Notes: generated by a model not told the origin, from the sequence alone. A stretch of DNA of 64,000 bases from Cerrena zonata (GCA_038087015.1 JASBNA010000012.1:62001-126000); one strand, 5' to 3'. Numbered from the stretch's first letter, positions 1 through 10,849 are shown. Program-made: numbers and translations.

Positions 1-420
1 GGAATTTTTTTGGTTTTCAACATATATATTCTTGCTTTCGAGATGCATTGTAAATAGTTGTCCCAGTCGCGAATCACAGACATGATCAAGAATTGGTACG
101 GTTTGAGTTGCGACTTCTCAAAGTAGTTTCCCAACATGAGTGAGTGTATAGCATACGGCAACGAGTTTTGAAATGTTGTTAATCACAATTTTGAGTGATT
201 TGACATTTGTTCTCCTCGACCTCCCAGAAGGCAAAAGTTCTGTTTTGTGCTCTAATATGGGTTTCCAGCATATACGAGTTGTTTTAATGAACTTTGTGAA
301 ACATTGAAAAAATGATATTCCGACCCTACATACAGATACCCACAATACGGTACAGTATTTATACAAAAAAGAAGAAAAAAGAAAAAACCCAAGTTCACCC
401 CCTACACTCACTATCATCAA
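1..420. other. No gene recognised
   Basis: AT-rich sequence without a convincing coding region. The only open frame here, on the minus strand, lacks codon structure and has no recognisable motif. It leads into the tandem repeat array. Confidence 0.5.
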
Positions 421-1250
421 AGGAGTCTCCTGCGAATCACGGTCAAAGGTGTCCCTAACCTCACAGGACTCCCTTGCAAATCAGACACTAGGTGTTACTT
501 ACCACGACCAAAGGAGTTCCTTGCGATCTGGTAAGTCCCCCACGAATAATGATCAACGATGATCACGAAGAGAAAACCACTCACCATGGTCAAGAGACTC
601 ACCTGAGGTCAGGGAATTCCCCTGCGAACGATAGTCAATCACGATCAAGAGAGTCCCCTGATGTCAAGGGACTCCCTTGAGCACGAGCCCAGAAAACCCA
701 CCCACCACGACCAAAGGAGTCCCCTGAGGTCAGGGAATTCCCCTGCGAACGATAGTCAATCACGATCAAGAGAGTCCCCTGACCTCAGGGGACTTCCTTG
801 AGCACGAACCCAGAAAAACCACTCACCACGACCAAAGGAGTCCCCTGAGGTCAGGGAATTCCCCTGCGAACGATAGTCAATCACGATCAAGAGAGTCCCC
901 TGACCTCAGGGGACTTCCTTGAGCACGAACCCAGAAAAACCACTCACCACGACCAAAGGAGTCCCCTGAGGTCAGGGAACTCCCTTGCGAACGATAGTCA
1001 ATCACGATCAAGAGAGTCCCCTGACCTCAGGGGACTTCCTTGAGCACGACTGACTATTATACCTACCACGACCAAAGGAGTTCCCTGACCCAGAGCATAC
1101 CTGGCCAGGGAAGTCCCCTGGCATACCACGATGCTCAAGTGACTCCCCTGGCCCGTTCAGAATGGGTTTTCGGTGGTGTCCCGGGGAGTCCCCTGAGTAC
1201 ATTCGCAATGGGTTTTCGGTGGTTCACCCGGCCCTTTCCAAACGGGCAAT
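421..1250. repeat. 121-bp tandem repeat array upstream of NWD gene 1
   Basis: The best copies begin near positions 590, 711, 832 and 953, exactly 121 bp apart. A further start at about 1072 is 119 bp on, and degenerate copies lie on both sides (about 421-589 and 1080-1250). Each unit holds several short dyads built on TCCCCTGA and TCAGGGGA, sometimes only two bases apart, so single strands could form compact hairpins. Some frames stay open across the array, but the residues only reflect the repeat. The array ends about 100 bp before the NWD start codon, and no equivalent precedes NWD gene 2. Confidence 0.9.
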
Positions 1251-1264
1251 AAGGACTGAAATGT

Positions 1265-1345
1265 GTGCTGCACTCTCTTCGAAACCGGACACCCAGTACT
1301 CACTCTTCAGATATTGAAAGTAAAGATCGATATCCTTCGCTATTG
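1265..1345 (+). promoter_or_regulatory. Conserved 5' leader of NWD gene 1
   Basis: This block closely matches the sequence just upstream of NWD gene 2 (about 34480-34549), including CTGCACTCTC, a run around AAACCG.ACAC and CTCACTCTTCAGA. Conservation stops at the 121-bp array on the left. It probably holds the 5' UTR or core promoter; no TATA box is obvious. Confidence 0.5.
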
Positions 1346-4300
1346 ATGTCTCGCGACTCATCTCGTAACCCATCTCGCGATTCATCTCGCAACCCATCTC
1401 GCAACTCATCCCGTGTTCGGAGGGAAAATATTGAAGATGTGCTGGATGGAGCTCGTAAGGTCATCGACTTAGGCAAGGATGTTCTGGCCCTAGCATCTAT
1501 CCCAGGACTGGCTGCAGCAGCAGGTGTTCTAAGCGAACTGATAGGAATGATCCTCGTACGTTTCCCTCGTTATTCTTTGGGCCTATCTTAATCGGACATC
1601 ATAGAAAACGAAGGCAAACAAGAAAACACAGAAGGAGCTGTCGGATGAAATCAAGCTACTCTCAGAGGCAATCATTGCCATAAGCAAGAAATCGGTTGCT
1701 GCTATAGACGAATCCCAACCCACCCACCGTGATCAAGCTAGAGAAGCTATTGGAACGTCCACTGAACTTGCGAAGAGGGTTGATGATCTCGTCAAGTAAG
1801 TGACCATGACCGGCTCAGTTAGATTTGGTACTTATTCAAGCTCTGATCAGGACACTCAAGGGCATTACGGAAGAAATCAGCGAGCTGTCCAAACACCACG
1901 CTATTGTTCGATTCCTGAGAAGCAACCGGGATGAAGAAGCATTGAAGGGCTTTACTGATCGCATTAGAAATGCGAGAATGAATTTTACGGTTTGTATACG
2001 TTGCAGCACCTGAAGTCAAATACACTAATCGCCCAATATTTCCATAGACAGAGAGCATGGTAGCAATTGAACGCATAGTAACTACAATCCAGCGCGCAGT
2101 GATCGAAACAGTACAAGTCGTCAATGTGAGCAAATGACAATTGTTCCGAATTAATTCTGTACCACTCACTATAATTATCGGACTGATAGCGGATTGATCT
2201 GAACGCAACACGTAAAGGTATGTACTTCTGCGTAAGATTACACGTAGCTCACCTTCTCATTGGAGCGAAGAGGATGAAGACACTCTACGGGCACTACCTA
2301 TTGCAGAAGCAAGCTATCAATCAGTATACACCCAGTCCAAATCCCACTACTTGGCTGGCACTCGTGTCAATATCTTAGACGAGCTCGAGAAATGGGCGAA
2401 GGCAGATAGGGCTTTTGCCAACATCCCTGTATACATCCTCAGTGGCCTAGCGGGGACCGGAAAATCCACTATTGCATGTGAGATGGCGAAACGACTCGAC
2501 AAGGCGCAGCTTCTCGGCGCCTCATTTTTCTTCATCCGTGGGATAGAGAAATTGAGCACCATTCATTTCGTGCTTCCCACTATTGCCTTCCAACTGGCGA
2601 AAAATATACCAGAACTATATCGTCACATCGTCGATGCCGTACGCGCCTATGTACGCTCAAACGAGACCATGCAACTCGAACACCAGCTTGACGCTCTCCT
2701 AGTGGAACCGTTACGCGCCCTTCCTTCTAATCATAACCCCTTGGTCATCATCATCGATGCCGTGGATGAGTGTACACAGTCTGGTCAAGACGACGTCGCT
2801 CATTTGCTGTATCTGCTGATGAAGAATGTTCATCAACGCTCACTCCCATTGCGGATCCTCTTAACCACCCGTCCAGAGATTCACATTAAGACTCCTCTTT
2901 ATTCCACCGAGTTTCACAACATTGCTCAGCCATTCAAGCTTCAGGATATCCCACTTGATGTAGTCAATATGGATATCGCACGATACGTGGAGGCAGAACT
3001 ATCTAAATCTCGGTTCAAGGCGGAACTGAAAGCTGAACGGCCTAACATTGTGGCGGAACTCACTGGAAAGGCAGCAGGCCTTTTCATCTATGCATCGGTT
3101 GCCTGTGACTTTATCTTCAAGTCCCTGCGACATAAATATCCAAAACATGCAGTCCTCAGACTCAACCAATGGTTATCTGAGACAAGCACTGTCTCATCTA
3201 TGACAAAGCCCCTTGATATGCTGTATCTCACTGTGCTCCAACAAAGCTTTCCAGAGTCTGACTACTCAAACATGATTCAGGATGTCCTGGCTAGTGTTGC
3301 CTTGTTACAAGACCAAGTATCCCCACAAACACTTGAGTCCTTAACTGGTATACCAGTGGATGATGTCATGGATATTGCTGCACAGATGGCCTCTGTGATT
3401 CTACCCTGTGATGATACAAGCATTGAAATCCAGCCTGTTCATGCTAGTTTCCCTCAATTTCTGATTGATAATGCTAGATGCACAGATCCCCAGTTCTTTA
3501 TCAACCCACTGACTCATCATCAGGCTTTTGCTTCCAAATGCCTTGCTCTGCTGATTAAACCTGGTGTATTGCAGATGAAACAACAGGTCCCTGTTTCTGC
3601 ACACATTGCATATGCCTGTCTCCACTGGCCAGCACATATGGTTTCTTCACAAGCATCAAATGCTTTACTCATACTTTTACAAGAGTTTCTGAAGAGGGAC
3701 CTTCTTCTCTGGTTTGGAGCCCTTAGTGTTATGGGGAGACTCAGATCTGCTGCACCAGCATTGTCCAGTGTCCAACAGTGGGTACAGGTAAGTACTGACT
3801 GTACAGTAAGTAACTTTACATCTGACTGTTTTTAGAATATTACAGGTCTAGATGTGGACAAGCAAATCCCATCACTGCTCAATGATGGATACAGATTCAT
3901 TTTAGAATATATTGTGACTATTGAAATGGATCCCATGCAGATCTACATTTCAGCTTTGCCTATGATGCCCTCTTGCCTGCTCCAGGAGCTGTATGCCCCA
4001 AACTATCAGCACATCCCAGCATTGCAGTTGCTAACTATAAGGGATAGTGGATGGGGGCCTTGTCTTAGTGTGATGGAGGGTCATACAGATTGGGTAACTT
4101 CAGTCAAGTACTCACCTGATGGACACTTTATTGTGACAGGCTCCTGTGATTGCACACTATGTACCTGGCAGGCTGACTCAGGAACTCCTTTGAATATTAT
4201 GAGGGGTCATGAAGACTGGGTTTATGCTGTTGATTTCTGTCCAGATCAACACAGACCATCTGAGGTTATCTCTGTATCTAAAGACAAGACTCTTTGCATA

Positions 4301-5689
4301 TGGGATTTTGCATCAGGTGCCCCATTACATAGCATTTCCACTGATAAGGAATATCGGTGTGTAGCTTACTCTCCAGATGGAAAGAAGATTGTTGCTGGGT
4401 CATGGTACAGTGGCTTCAAGATATGGGATGCTGTCACCAGAGAACAACTTCTACAGGCAGATAATATCTCTCAGACCAACTCCATTTCCTTCTCCCCTGA
4501 TGGCAAGCTCATTGTCACTGCTTGGAGAAACATTCATATTTGGAATGCTGATACAGGGGACTTAGTGTGTACACTTGAGGGTCATACTGATATAGTCAGG
4601 TGTGCCATCTTTTTCCCTGATGGTAGAAGGGTAGTATCTGGTGCAGATGATAGAACTGTATGCATCTGGGATGTTGAAACAGGGACATGTCTGAGAGTGC
4701 TTAGAGAGCATACTAGCTTAATATATGCTATAGCTATCTCACCCAAAGGTGATATCATTGCATCAGGAGGTGAAGATTCAACAATCTGCCTCTGGAATGC
4801 TGAGTCAGGGGAGCTAGTGAACATCCTCAGAGGCCACACTTCACATGTGAATTCACTCTGCTTCTCACCCAGTGGGCACACCCTTGCATCTGCCTCTAAT
4901 GACTACACAGTCTGTATATGGGATATAGTAGGACATAGCTCTGGGATAAGAAAGGCAGAGGAACCTCTACCTGCTATCAGTTGTGTTGAGTTCTCAAGTG
5001 ATGGGACCATCATTGCAACTGGCTCAGAAGATGGCTCAGTCTCAGTTTGGGAGACACAAACAGGGAAGCAGTTGCATCACATCCAATTGGAGGCCAAGAG
5101 TTATGTGCGCTCATTAGCCATCTTGCCTGACAACCAAACAGTAGCCTGTGTCACAGCAGGTGATGCTTTTATCTCTATCTGGAATATTTCCACAAAGAAT
5201 TTGAGCAAAAAGACACTTAGAGGAAATGCAGATATTGTCAGATGCTCCCCAGATGGACAGTGGATAGCATCAGTGACTGGAAGTAATATACATCTATGGC
5301 ACACTTCCAATGGAGAACTTAAGCACACTATTTCTTATCATTTGCACTTGTCAGACTATGTCAAATCCCTTTCATTTTCATCTGATAGCAAGATGCTACA
5401 ATGTATAACCAACAAAAAACACTATATATGTGATGTATCCACAGGTACCTTGTTGGATACAAAGACAACTTCATGGGAGCCACAAACATCAGAAGTTCAG
5501 TTCAAGGAAGAGAATGGCTGGATTATTTCTAAAACTTCTGAGAAGAAGTTGGCTTGGATAGCAGGTTCAAAGAGAGGAGGAGAGTACTCAAACAATAGGG
5601 CTACATTCAGGTTCCATGGGAAGTATTATGCTGCTGGTTCCAAAACTGGACAATTTACCATTATTGATCTTTCAAAGTTGGAGGATTGA
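1346..5689 (+). CDS. NACHT-WD40 (NWD/NLR-type) receptor, copy 1
   Basis: A fungal STAND/NLR protein, presumably a cytosolic sensor for non-self or allorecognition. My model has seven exons (1346-1555, 1605-1795, 1851-1989, 2048-2125, 2190-2217, 2271-3787, 3836-5689), giving about 1338 residues. Residues 1-20 are Ser/Arg/Asn-rich repeats. A helical N-terminal region follows to about 215, resembling the four-helix bundles of fungal HeLo/MLKL-like death-effector domains (inference). The NACHT has Walker A GLAGTGKST near residue 274, Walker B LVIIIDAVDE near 373, and sensor-like LLTTRPE. About twelve WD40-like repeats run from residue 801 to the LSKLED terminus. The start was chosen because MSRDSSRN is shared with copy 2. 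Intron 5 is 53 bp, ending at CGAAG; a nearer AG would break the frame in both copies. No disabling change was seen. It faces the broken ZIP gene tail to tail. Confidence 0.85.
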
Positions 5690-6230
5690 TTAGGAATGTG
5701 GAAATACTGGTTTGATATGTATATACATTTGTAGTTTGTCAGAAGGAAAATTGAAATAGTGCTCAGAATTGATTTTGTGTTTGACTTTAGATTTCTCAGC
5801 TCCCTGTTTTAAATCTCAGCATTGATTGTGAGGCAAGATGAACATCATCAACTATTAGCATTACAAACACTCCAAAAACAGAAAGGTAAGTAGCAAACAT
5901 GTTACAAGTTGCAAACTACAACAGAAGACAGGGTTGAATAGGTGAAAGCAAGTAAAGATGGTTGGTGTCATAAAGATAAGAGCTGTCAAGCAGCATATGC
6001 TCAATGGATGGAGACTCCATGAGGACATGAGTAGATGTGTAAGACATGCATGTGGAGAGTCCATCTAAGTGAATGCAAGAGATGCTGCAGAAAGTCATAG
6101 TCCAATATCAAATGAAGACAAGAGCAACATCAGGAAGATCCTCTGATCATAACCCAATCTCTCGAAGCGACAGGTCTTCCATAGAGGATGACCGAAGCGA
6201 GAACGAACAAAGTCAAATGGTCGTTCACGC
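5690..6230. other. Intergenic tail between NWD 1 and ZIP 1, duplicated elsewhere
   Basis: No gene. The stretch is collinear and very similar to 38883-39410 between NWD 2 and ZIP 2, with degraded relatives near 57200-57670 and 63123-63570. It marks the edges of the duplicated NWD-ZIP module. It must contain the 3' UTRs of both convergent genes. Confidence 0.7.
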
Positions 6231-7650
6231 TCATGCCCAACGTCCGAGGAGAGCCATGATTCCACACCCGAGTATCAGACATCCAATAGCGTATGCTAGC
6301 TTGGCGTTCGAGCCGTTGATCATCTCCTTATTGAAAAGGAACTCATGCGCGAGAAGCTAAGAGCGAAGTTGATATCAGAATGGCACTCGAACTAGAGAAG
6401 TACTGTTCCAACATACCTCAACAAGACCAGTGTAAATCAGGATACCCGAACTGAAGGCGTCCAGGATACCGCTAACGATGCTAGCGGTCGTGCTTCCCGG
6501 GTTGTAAGTCGTCCTCACACCAAGGCCGACAGCGATACCAAGAGGGGTGGTGATGCCGTAGAGCAGAGCACCGATGATAGGAACGTATGAGTATTTCGCG
6601 GGGAGGTCCATGTAGGCGAGACGAGAGCCGACACCGAGACCTTGGAATGTTTCTGTGGGGGGAGTGAGCGGATACAAAAAAGGAAATGAAAATACTAGAC
6701 GTACGATGGAAGACAAGAACGACGAAGAGGATTTTGAAGTCCTTGTCGACAGCGAGAGTTAGACCAATCAGGATACTAGAGAAACGATAATAATCAGCAA
6801 CAATACCAAATGTTTTCAACACTTAACATACCTGTGTAAGATCACACCGAATTCCAGGATAGCGATACCGACGATCTGGGCAGCGGCCGATTCCACAACA
6901 CTCAGTTCATGCGCATGTATGTGACCATGTTTCTTGGAATCCGATGCATTCGACTCGAGGTCAGCGGGGAACTTTTCGATTTGTTCAAGATTTCTGGAAG
7001 ATGTTGGTGCATCGGGATCGAGTTGACGATTAGATTCAGGACCGTGGGCTGCATGTCCGCCGATTCCGTGACCATGTGCGTCTACAAAAAGTGTGCATAA
7101 GGAAGAGTCGATGAGGAGAAAAGGAGGGAAACATACCATGCGAGATGCTGAGTTTCGCAAGTTTCGCAATACCCCATCGGAATGCGACGATTTCGACGAT
7201 GAAGATGAGGAAGATGGACGGGAGGGAAATGGCCAGTGCGTATGACTGGGAAGGGTCGTTAGGATCAACGAGAAATCAAGAAAGTAGTTGACGTACATAG
7301 TTTCCCCATGCTGGGTCAAGACAAGGCGATCCGAGGGCTTCTAGGGCAGGATCGAGCAAGTGTATGAAAGCAGTAGCAATCTAGGGACGATGTAAGCACA
7401 AATAAAGTCATAAGGAAATAAAGACGATGTATAATAATATCGCTATCAAAATGCTTTGTGAAATCAAAGAACCCGTGCGGTATCCTTGAGCTCAGCCATC
7501 TTGACCTCCTCGCTAGCACGGGGAAGAGGGTACCGAACATGGAGCCGATGAGGATGATGAAGATCGAGGCGAGTCATCGCTGCCTCCACCAGATTCACAA
7601 TTGAGGTCTTCAGCATCGTCTCTGCGCACGGAACGATGAGTTCCTGCCAT
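6231..7650 (-). pseudogene. ZIP-family zinc/iron transporter, copy 1, disrupted
   Basis: The exon layout matches the intact ZIP gene at 39411-40848: N-terminal membrane helices, a His-rich loop (HGHGIGGHAAHG and KKHGHIHAHE), the HSILIGLTLAV signature, and a C-terminus ending in LLGRWA. It is broken in two ways. Relative to the intact copy, 16 bp are missing in exon 1 (near 7572), which shifts the frame after about residue 26. The first intron's GTACGT donor has also become ATACAT (near 7430-7435). In addition, the conserved HQTFEG motif of the metal-binding helix reads HQTFQG, and the VDED after the signature reads VDKD. A later start near 7540 would lose the first helix. Most likely a recent pseudogene. 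Confidence 0.82.
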
Positions 7651-7769
7651 TGTCGGAAAAGGGTCGTCGAGGAAGTGGAGGGAGGACAGCTGTAGGATGG
7701 TGTTTTAAACGAGGAGGGAGGAGGATACAGGGAATGTGCCTGTCTGGCTATGCCTCCATCTCACCAACG

Positions 7770-7858
7770 AGAGTTGAAGAAGGTCGAAGCTGAAGTGGCG
7801 ACAAGCATCCAAAGAGCGAGGGTGACAGCTATGTAATTGATATACGGAGCAAAAGTAG
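7770..7858 (-). repeat. Degenerate dispersed repeat (family R5)
   Basis: On the minus strand this reads like three other copies (about 17330-17420, 18100-18190 and 31250-31330) sharing TTTTG..CTCC followed by a TGGTACACCGCTGTCACCCTCGCT-like run. The right edge is the target-site copy of the inserted hAT-like element. The original function is not known; in one copy the frame would encode a hydrophobic stretch. Confidence 0.5.
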
Positions 7859-8565
7859 CAGCCTGTGCTGTTAACTTTTTACAAAACACTCCTGCAACTG
7901 TCCGGACCTGATTTGCAAAACGCCGCACAACTTGTGCGGAGCTTTTTGCAAAACATTCCAGTCACTTGTGACCTATTTGTGACTATTCTGTGATGTTTCC
8001 CAATAGGGTAGGTGGTGATACACCGACTTATTTAGGGCGCTAAAAATGGTAATTGGTGAATATTGCTGTAATTGTGGATACTTATGTCAGCACCCCCTAT
8101 TGCCTATTTGGGAAAGTAGTTTGGGATAGGGTGGGGGATGGTGCAGGGGCCTATACTAAGCATTAGAACATGTACCAGGGAGTAAAAGAACGGCATTTTT
8201 ACGCTGAGTCCATATCTGAAACCCCCATGTGATTTGGTGAAGAACTGGGGGAGCTATGATAGAAATAGTAGGTATAAATCGATAAAATAGGGGATTTAAT
8301 TGGAATTGGATAGGAAGGAGCGGTAAGAATATTAAGCGGAGGTAGTATGTTCCTCTAATATGTTGGGAAAGGGTGTGTACAAGATTTCAGGTCGATTGGA
8401 TAAGAACTGCATGTTCCATACTAGGATATGCCCCAGAAAAGCGAAAATGGGGGGTTTCCCAGGGTATTCTGTGGGGAACCGGTTATCCTATAGCCTATTC
8501 ATGATAGTAAAGTCTAGATACAGTATGGGGAAAGGTATATTCCAATCTACAGGCCAAGAGAGCCA
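7859..8565 (+). repeat. Left inverted arm of the hAT-like element
   Basis: About 700 bp that pairs with 9800-10507. Identity is very high from about 8035 to 8480, lower in the outer part (where the arms carry different short segments after the first 80 bp), and fades after 8480. Confidence 0.8.
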
Positions 8566-9799
8566 CTCTACACAATAGTACTTCAGTTACATGGCCAGAA
8601 ATGCGAAAATAGGGTATTTCCCACACATATACTCAAATAACTTTAGAAGGGATATCTCTAGGGACATTCTGAGCGGTACAAATATAGTTATTATATATAT
8701 AAAGATGTATGTAGAGTAGCAGGTCCCCAATACTAGTGGTTGACTATCTATAGATACTATATCCTAGGCAGTGGGGCGAAAAACCCCTGTTTTGTGGCTA
8801 CAATTGCTAGGGCTGCGCTTCCTCTTTTAACAAGCGGTCTTTTCGTGCATATTGCCCTCTACTAGTACCCCAATTTACTCCCTTGGCTTTCTGATCGATG
8901 CATATGTGACCCTCCAAAATGCGACCCATCCTCCTGCTCCTCCTGACTCAGATATATCCCCAAAAACACCTCTTTAGGGACCTACAGGACTAACCACTCA
9001 TCCAAATAACATGAGGGAAGATAGTATGGGTGAGGGAAAGTAGCTCCCATAGGATCCCCCAGCCACCATGGAGGTATTGTGGTCATAACCAATGGTATGG
9101 GGAAAGGAGTACTTAGAGAAATGAGTGAAACTGAGATTCAGTAGTGTGCACTAGGGTAAAAAATAAACTACCTCCTATTGTCAGGGCAGTTGGATAGGAT
9201 TGTGGGGGATACCCAAAAACCCCATAGAGGTACCCTCCATATCTTGCCAATGTAAGTGTATATGCCTGTAGGGGGGTATCTTTGGGTATGAAGTCAACCT
9301 TAGGGTTATCTTGGGGGGTTATTTGGAGGGGTAGCAGGACACTTGGGATCTTGGAAACCTATATATAATGTGCTATATAGTATCGTCCCTGATATCCAGA
9401 AGCACAGCCCATTTGGTGTAGGGGTTGGTGAGATATAAATATATGCTCCCACACCCCCTCCCCCAGGGTATCTTTGCTCCCCCCTTACCATTTCACGTGC
9501 AATAATCAAGCCAACTGGTACACATGCTCAGCTATATATTTGACACGTCTAGCAGCAATCATGACGCGTAAAGACACGCTCTAACATGTCCTATCACTGG
9601 CCCATCCCATCCCTCCTCCCCCTCCCCCTATCACTCAGTATTAACTCCATCATAAAGCGGTATTGGGTATCATCTCAGATAGTATATTTCAGTATAATAT
9701 CAGCAGGGAAAAATATTCCATCCATTAGAACAGAAGATACAATAGATGTTCTCCTCCTGGTACCTAAATAGAATATTTCGACCATACCATATCCATACC

Positions 9800-10507
9800 T
9801 TGTGCCTATGCCTAGGAAACTGGAATACGAGCTTCCCCATACTATATCTTGAACTTATTATCATTGATAGTCAAGGGAATTGTTGGTTCCCCACAGAATA
9901 CCCTGGGAAACCCCCCATTTTCGCTTTTCTGGGGCATATCCTAGTATGGAACATGCAATTCTTATCCAATCGACCTGAAATCTTGTACACACCCTTTCCC
10001 AACATATTAGAGGAACATACTACCTCCGCTTAATATTCTTACCGCTCCTTCCTATCCAATTCCAATTAAATCCCCTATTTTATCGATTTATACCTACTAT
10101 TTCTATCATAGCTCCCCCAGTTCTTCACCAAATCACATGGGGGTTTCAGATATGGACTCAGCGTAAAAATGCCGTTCTTTTACTCCCTGGTACATGTTCT
10201 AATGCTTAGTATAGGCCCCTGCACCATCCCCCACCCTATCCCAAACTACTTTCCCAAATAGGCAATAGGGGGTGCTGACATAAGTATCCACAATTACAGC
10301 AATATTCACCAATTACCATTTTTAGCGCCCTAAATAAGCTGGTATTACCCTATTGGGATGCCCTATAACCAGTTCGTATACCAGTTCGTACCCTCCCTGT
10401 CACTCTGCTTTGTTTTGCAAAAAGCTCCGCACAAGTTGTGCGGCATTTTGCAAATCAGGTCCGGACAGTTGTAGGAACGTTTTGTAAAAAAGGTACTGCC
10501 AAAGGTG
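9800..10507 (-). repeat. Right inverted arm of the hAT-like element
   Basis: Reverse complement of 7859-8565. A transcript through the element would form a long double-stranded hairpin around a loop of about 1.2 kb that shows no coding potential. Confidence 0.8.
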
Positions 10508-10578
10508 AAAGTAGACCGTATCAGCTGTATTGAATATTGAAGATTGAGAGTTCGGATGAACGGGTTGATCCTGGGACT

Positions 10579-10598
10579 GATGACGTCACCGATCGATG
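10579..10598 (+). promoter_or_regulatory. CRE-like dispersed motif, copy 1
   Basis: GATGACGTCACCGATCGATG, containing the palindrome TGACGTCA bound by bZIP (ATF/CREB-type) factors. It recurs in five other places in the window inside longer degenerate repeats. Confidence 0.4.
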
Positions 10599-10849
10599 AG
10601 AGTCAATGGCTAGATTTTCCCGTCTGTCTTGCCAATGTTTGCCTGTGTCGTTCACTTTCTCTGATACATCGACAACCAAAGCACTATCGATTGCGAGCCC
10701 AGATGTTTCCCGTCAAGATATGAATCAATTCACTGGACTTGTATATATTTTCCCCGGTGAATGTTTCTATCTTGATGAGCGGAGCTATCCTTGGCTCATG
10801 CGTCTACTCTATGATGCATATCCGCAACTTTCCCCTCTGTTCCTGCACT

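Larger units (their letters stand above)
7859..10507. mobile_element. hAT-like non-autonomous DNA transposon with long inverted arms
   Basis: The ends are imperfect inverted repeats beginning CAGCCTGTGCTG (left) and CACCTTTGGCAG (right, reversed), both followed by CTTTTTACAAAAC at the same offset and then a nearly identical stretch with TGTCCGGACCTG. It is flanked by AAAGTAG on both sides (7852-7858 and 10508-10514), extendable to 8 bp with one mismatch, which fits hAT-type 7-8-bp duplications. No transposase is encoded; the open frames inside are short and mostly mirror images of each other. The host sequence on either side is continuous with a related repeat near 31290-31350, which confirms an insertion of about 2.65 kb. 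Confidence 0.8.

Noticed and set aside
590..1080. GGGGACTTCC matches the NF-kappaB consensus in the tandem units
   Set aside because: Fungi lack a canonical NF-kappaB pathway; the match follows from the internal dyads of the repeat.
421..1250. CRISPR-like array
   Set aside because: The repeats are adjoining 121-bp tandem units without unique spacers, next to intron-bearing eukaryotic genes.
6073..6360. Plus-strand frame beside ZIP copy 1 (also 39253-39540)
   Set aside because: It is the antisense shadow of the last ZIP exon; its conservation is explained by that exon.
8360..10033. Small open frames inside the hAT-like element
   Set aside because: They are mirror images in the two arms or random frames in AT-rich sequence, with no recognisable domain and no shared codon bias.
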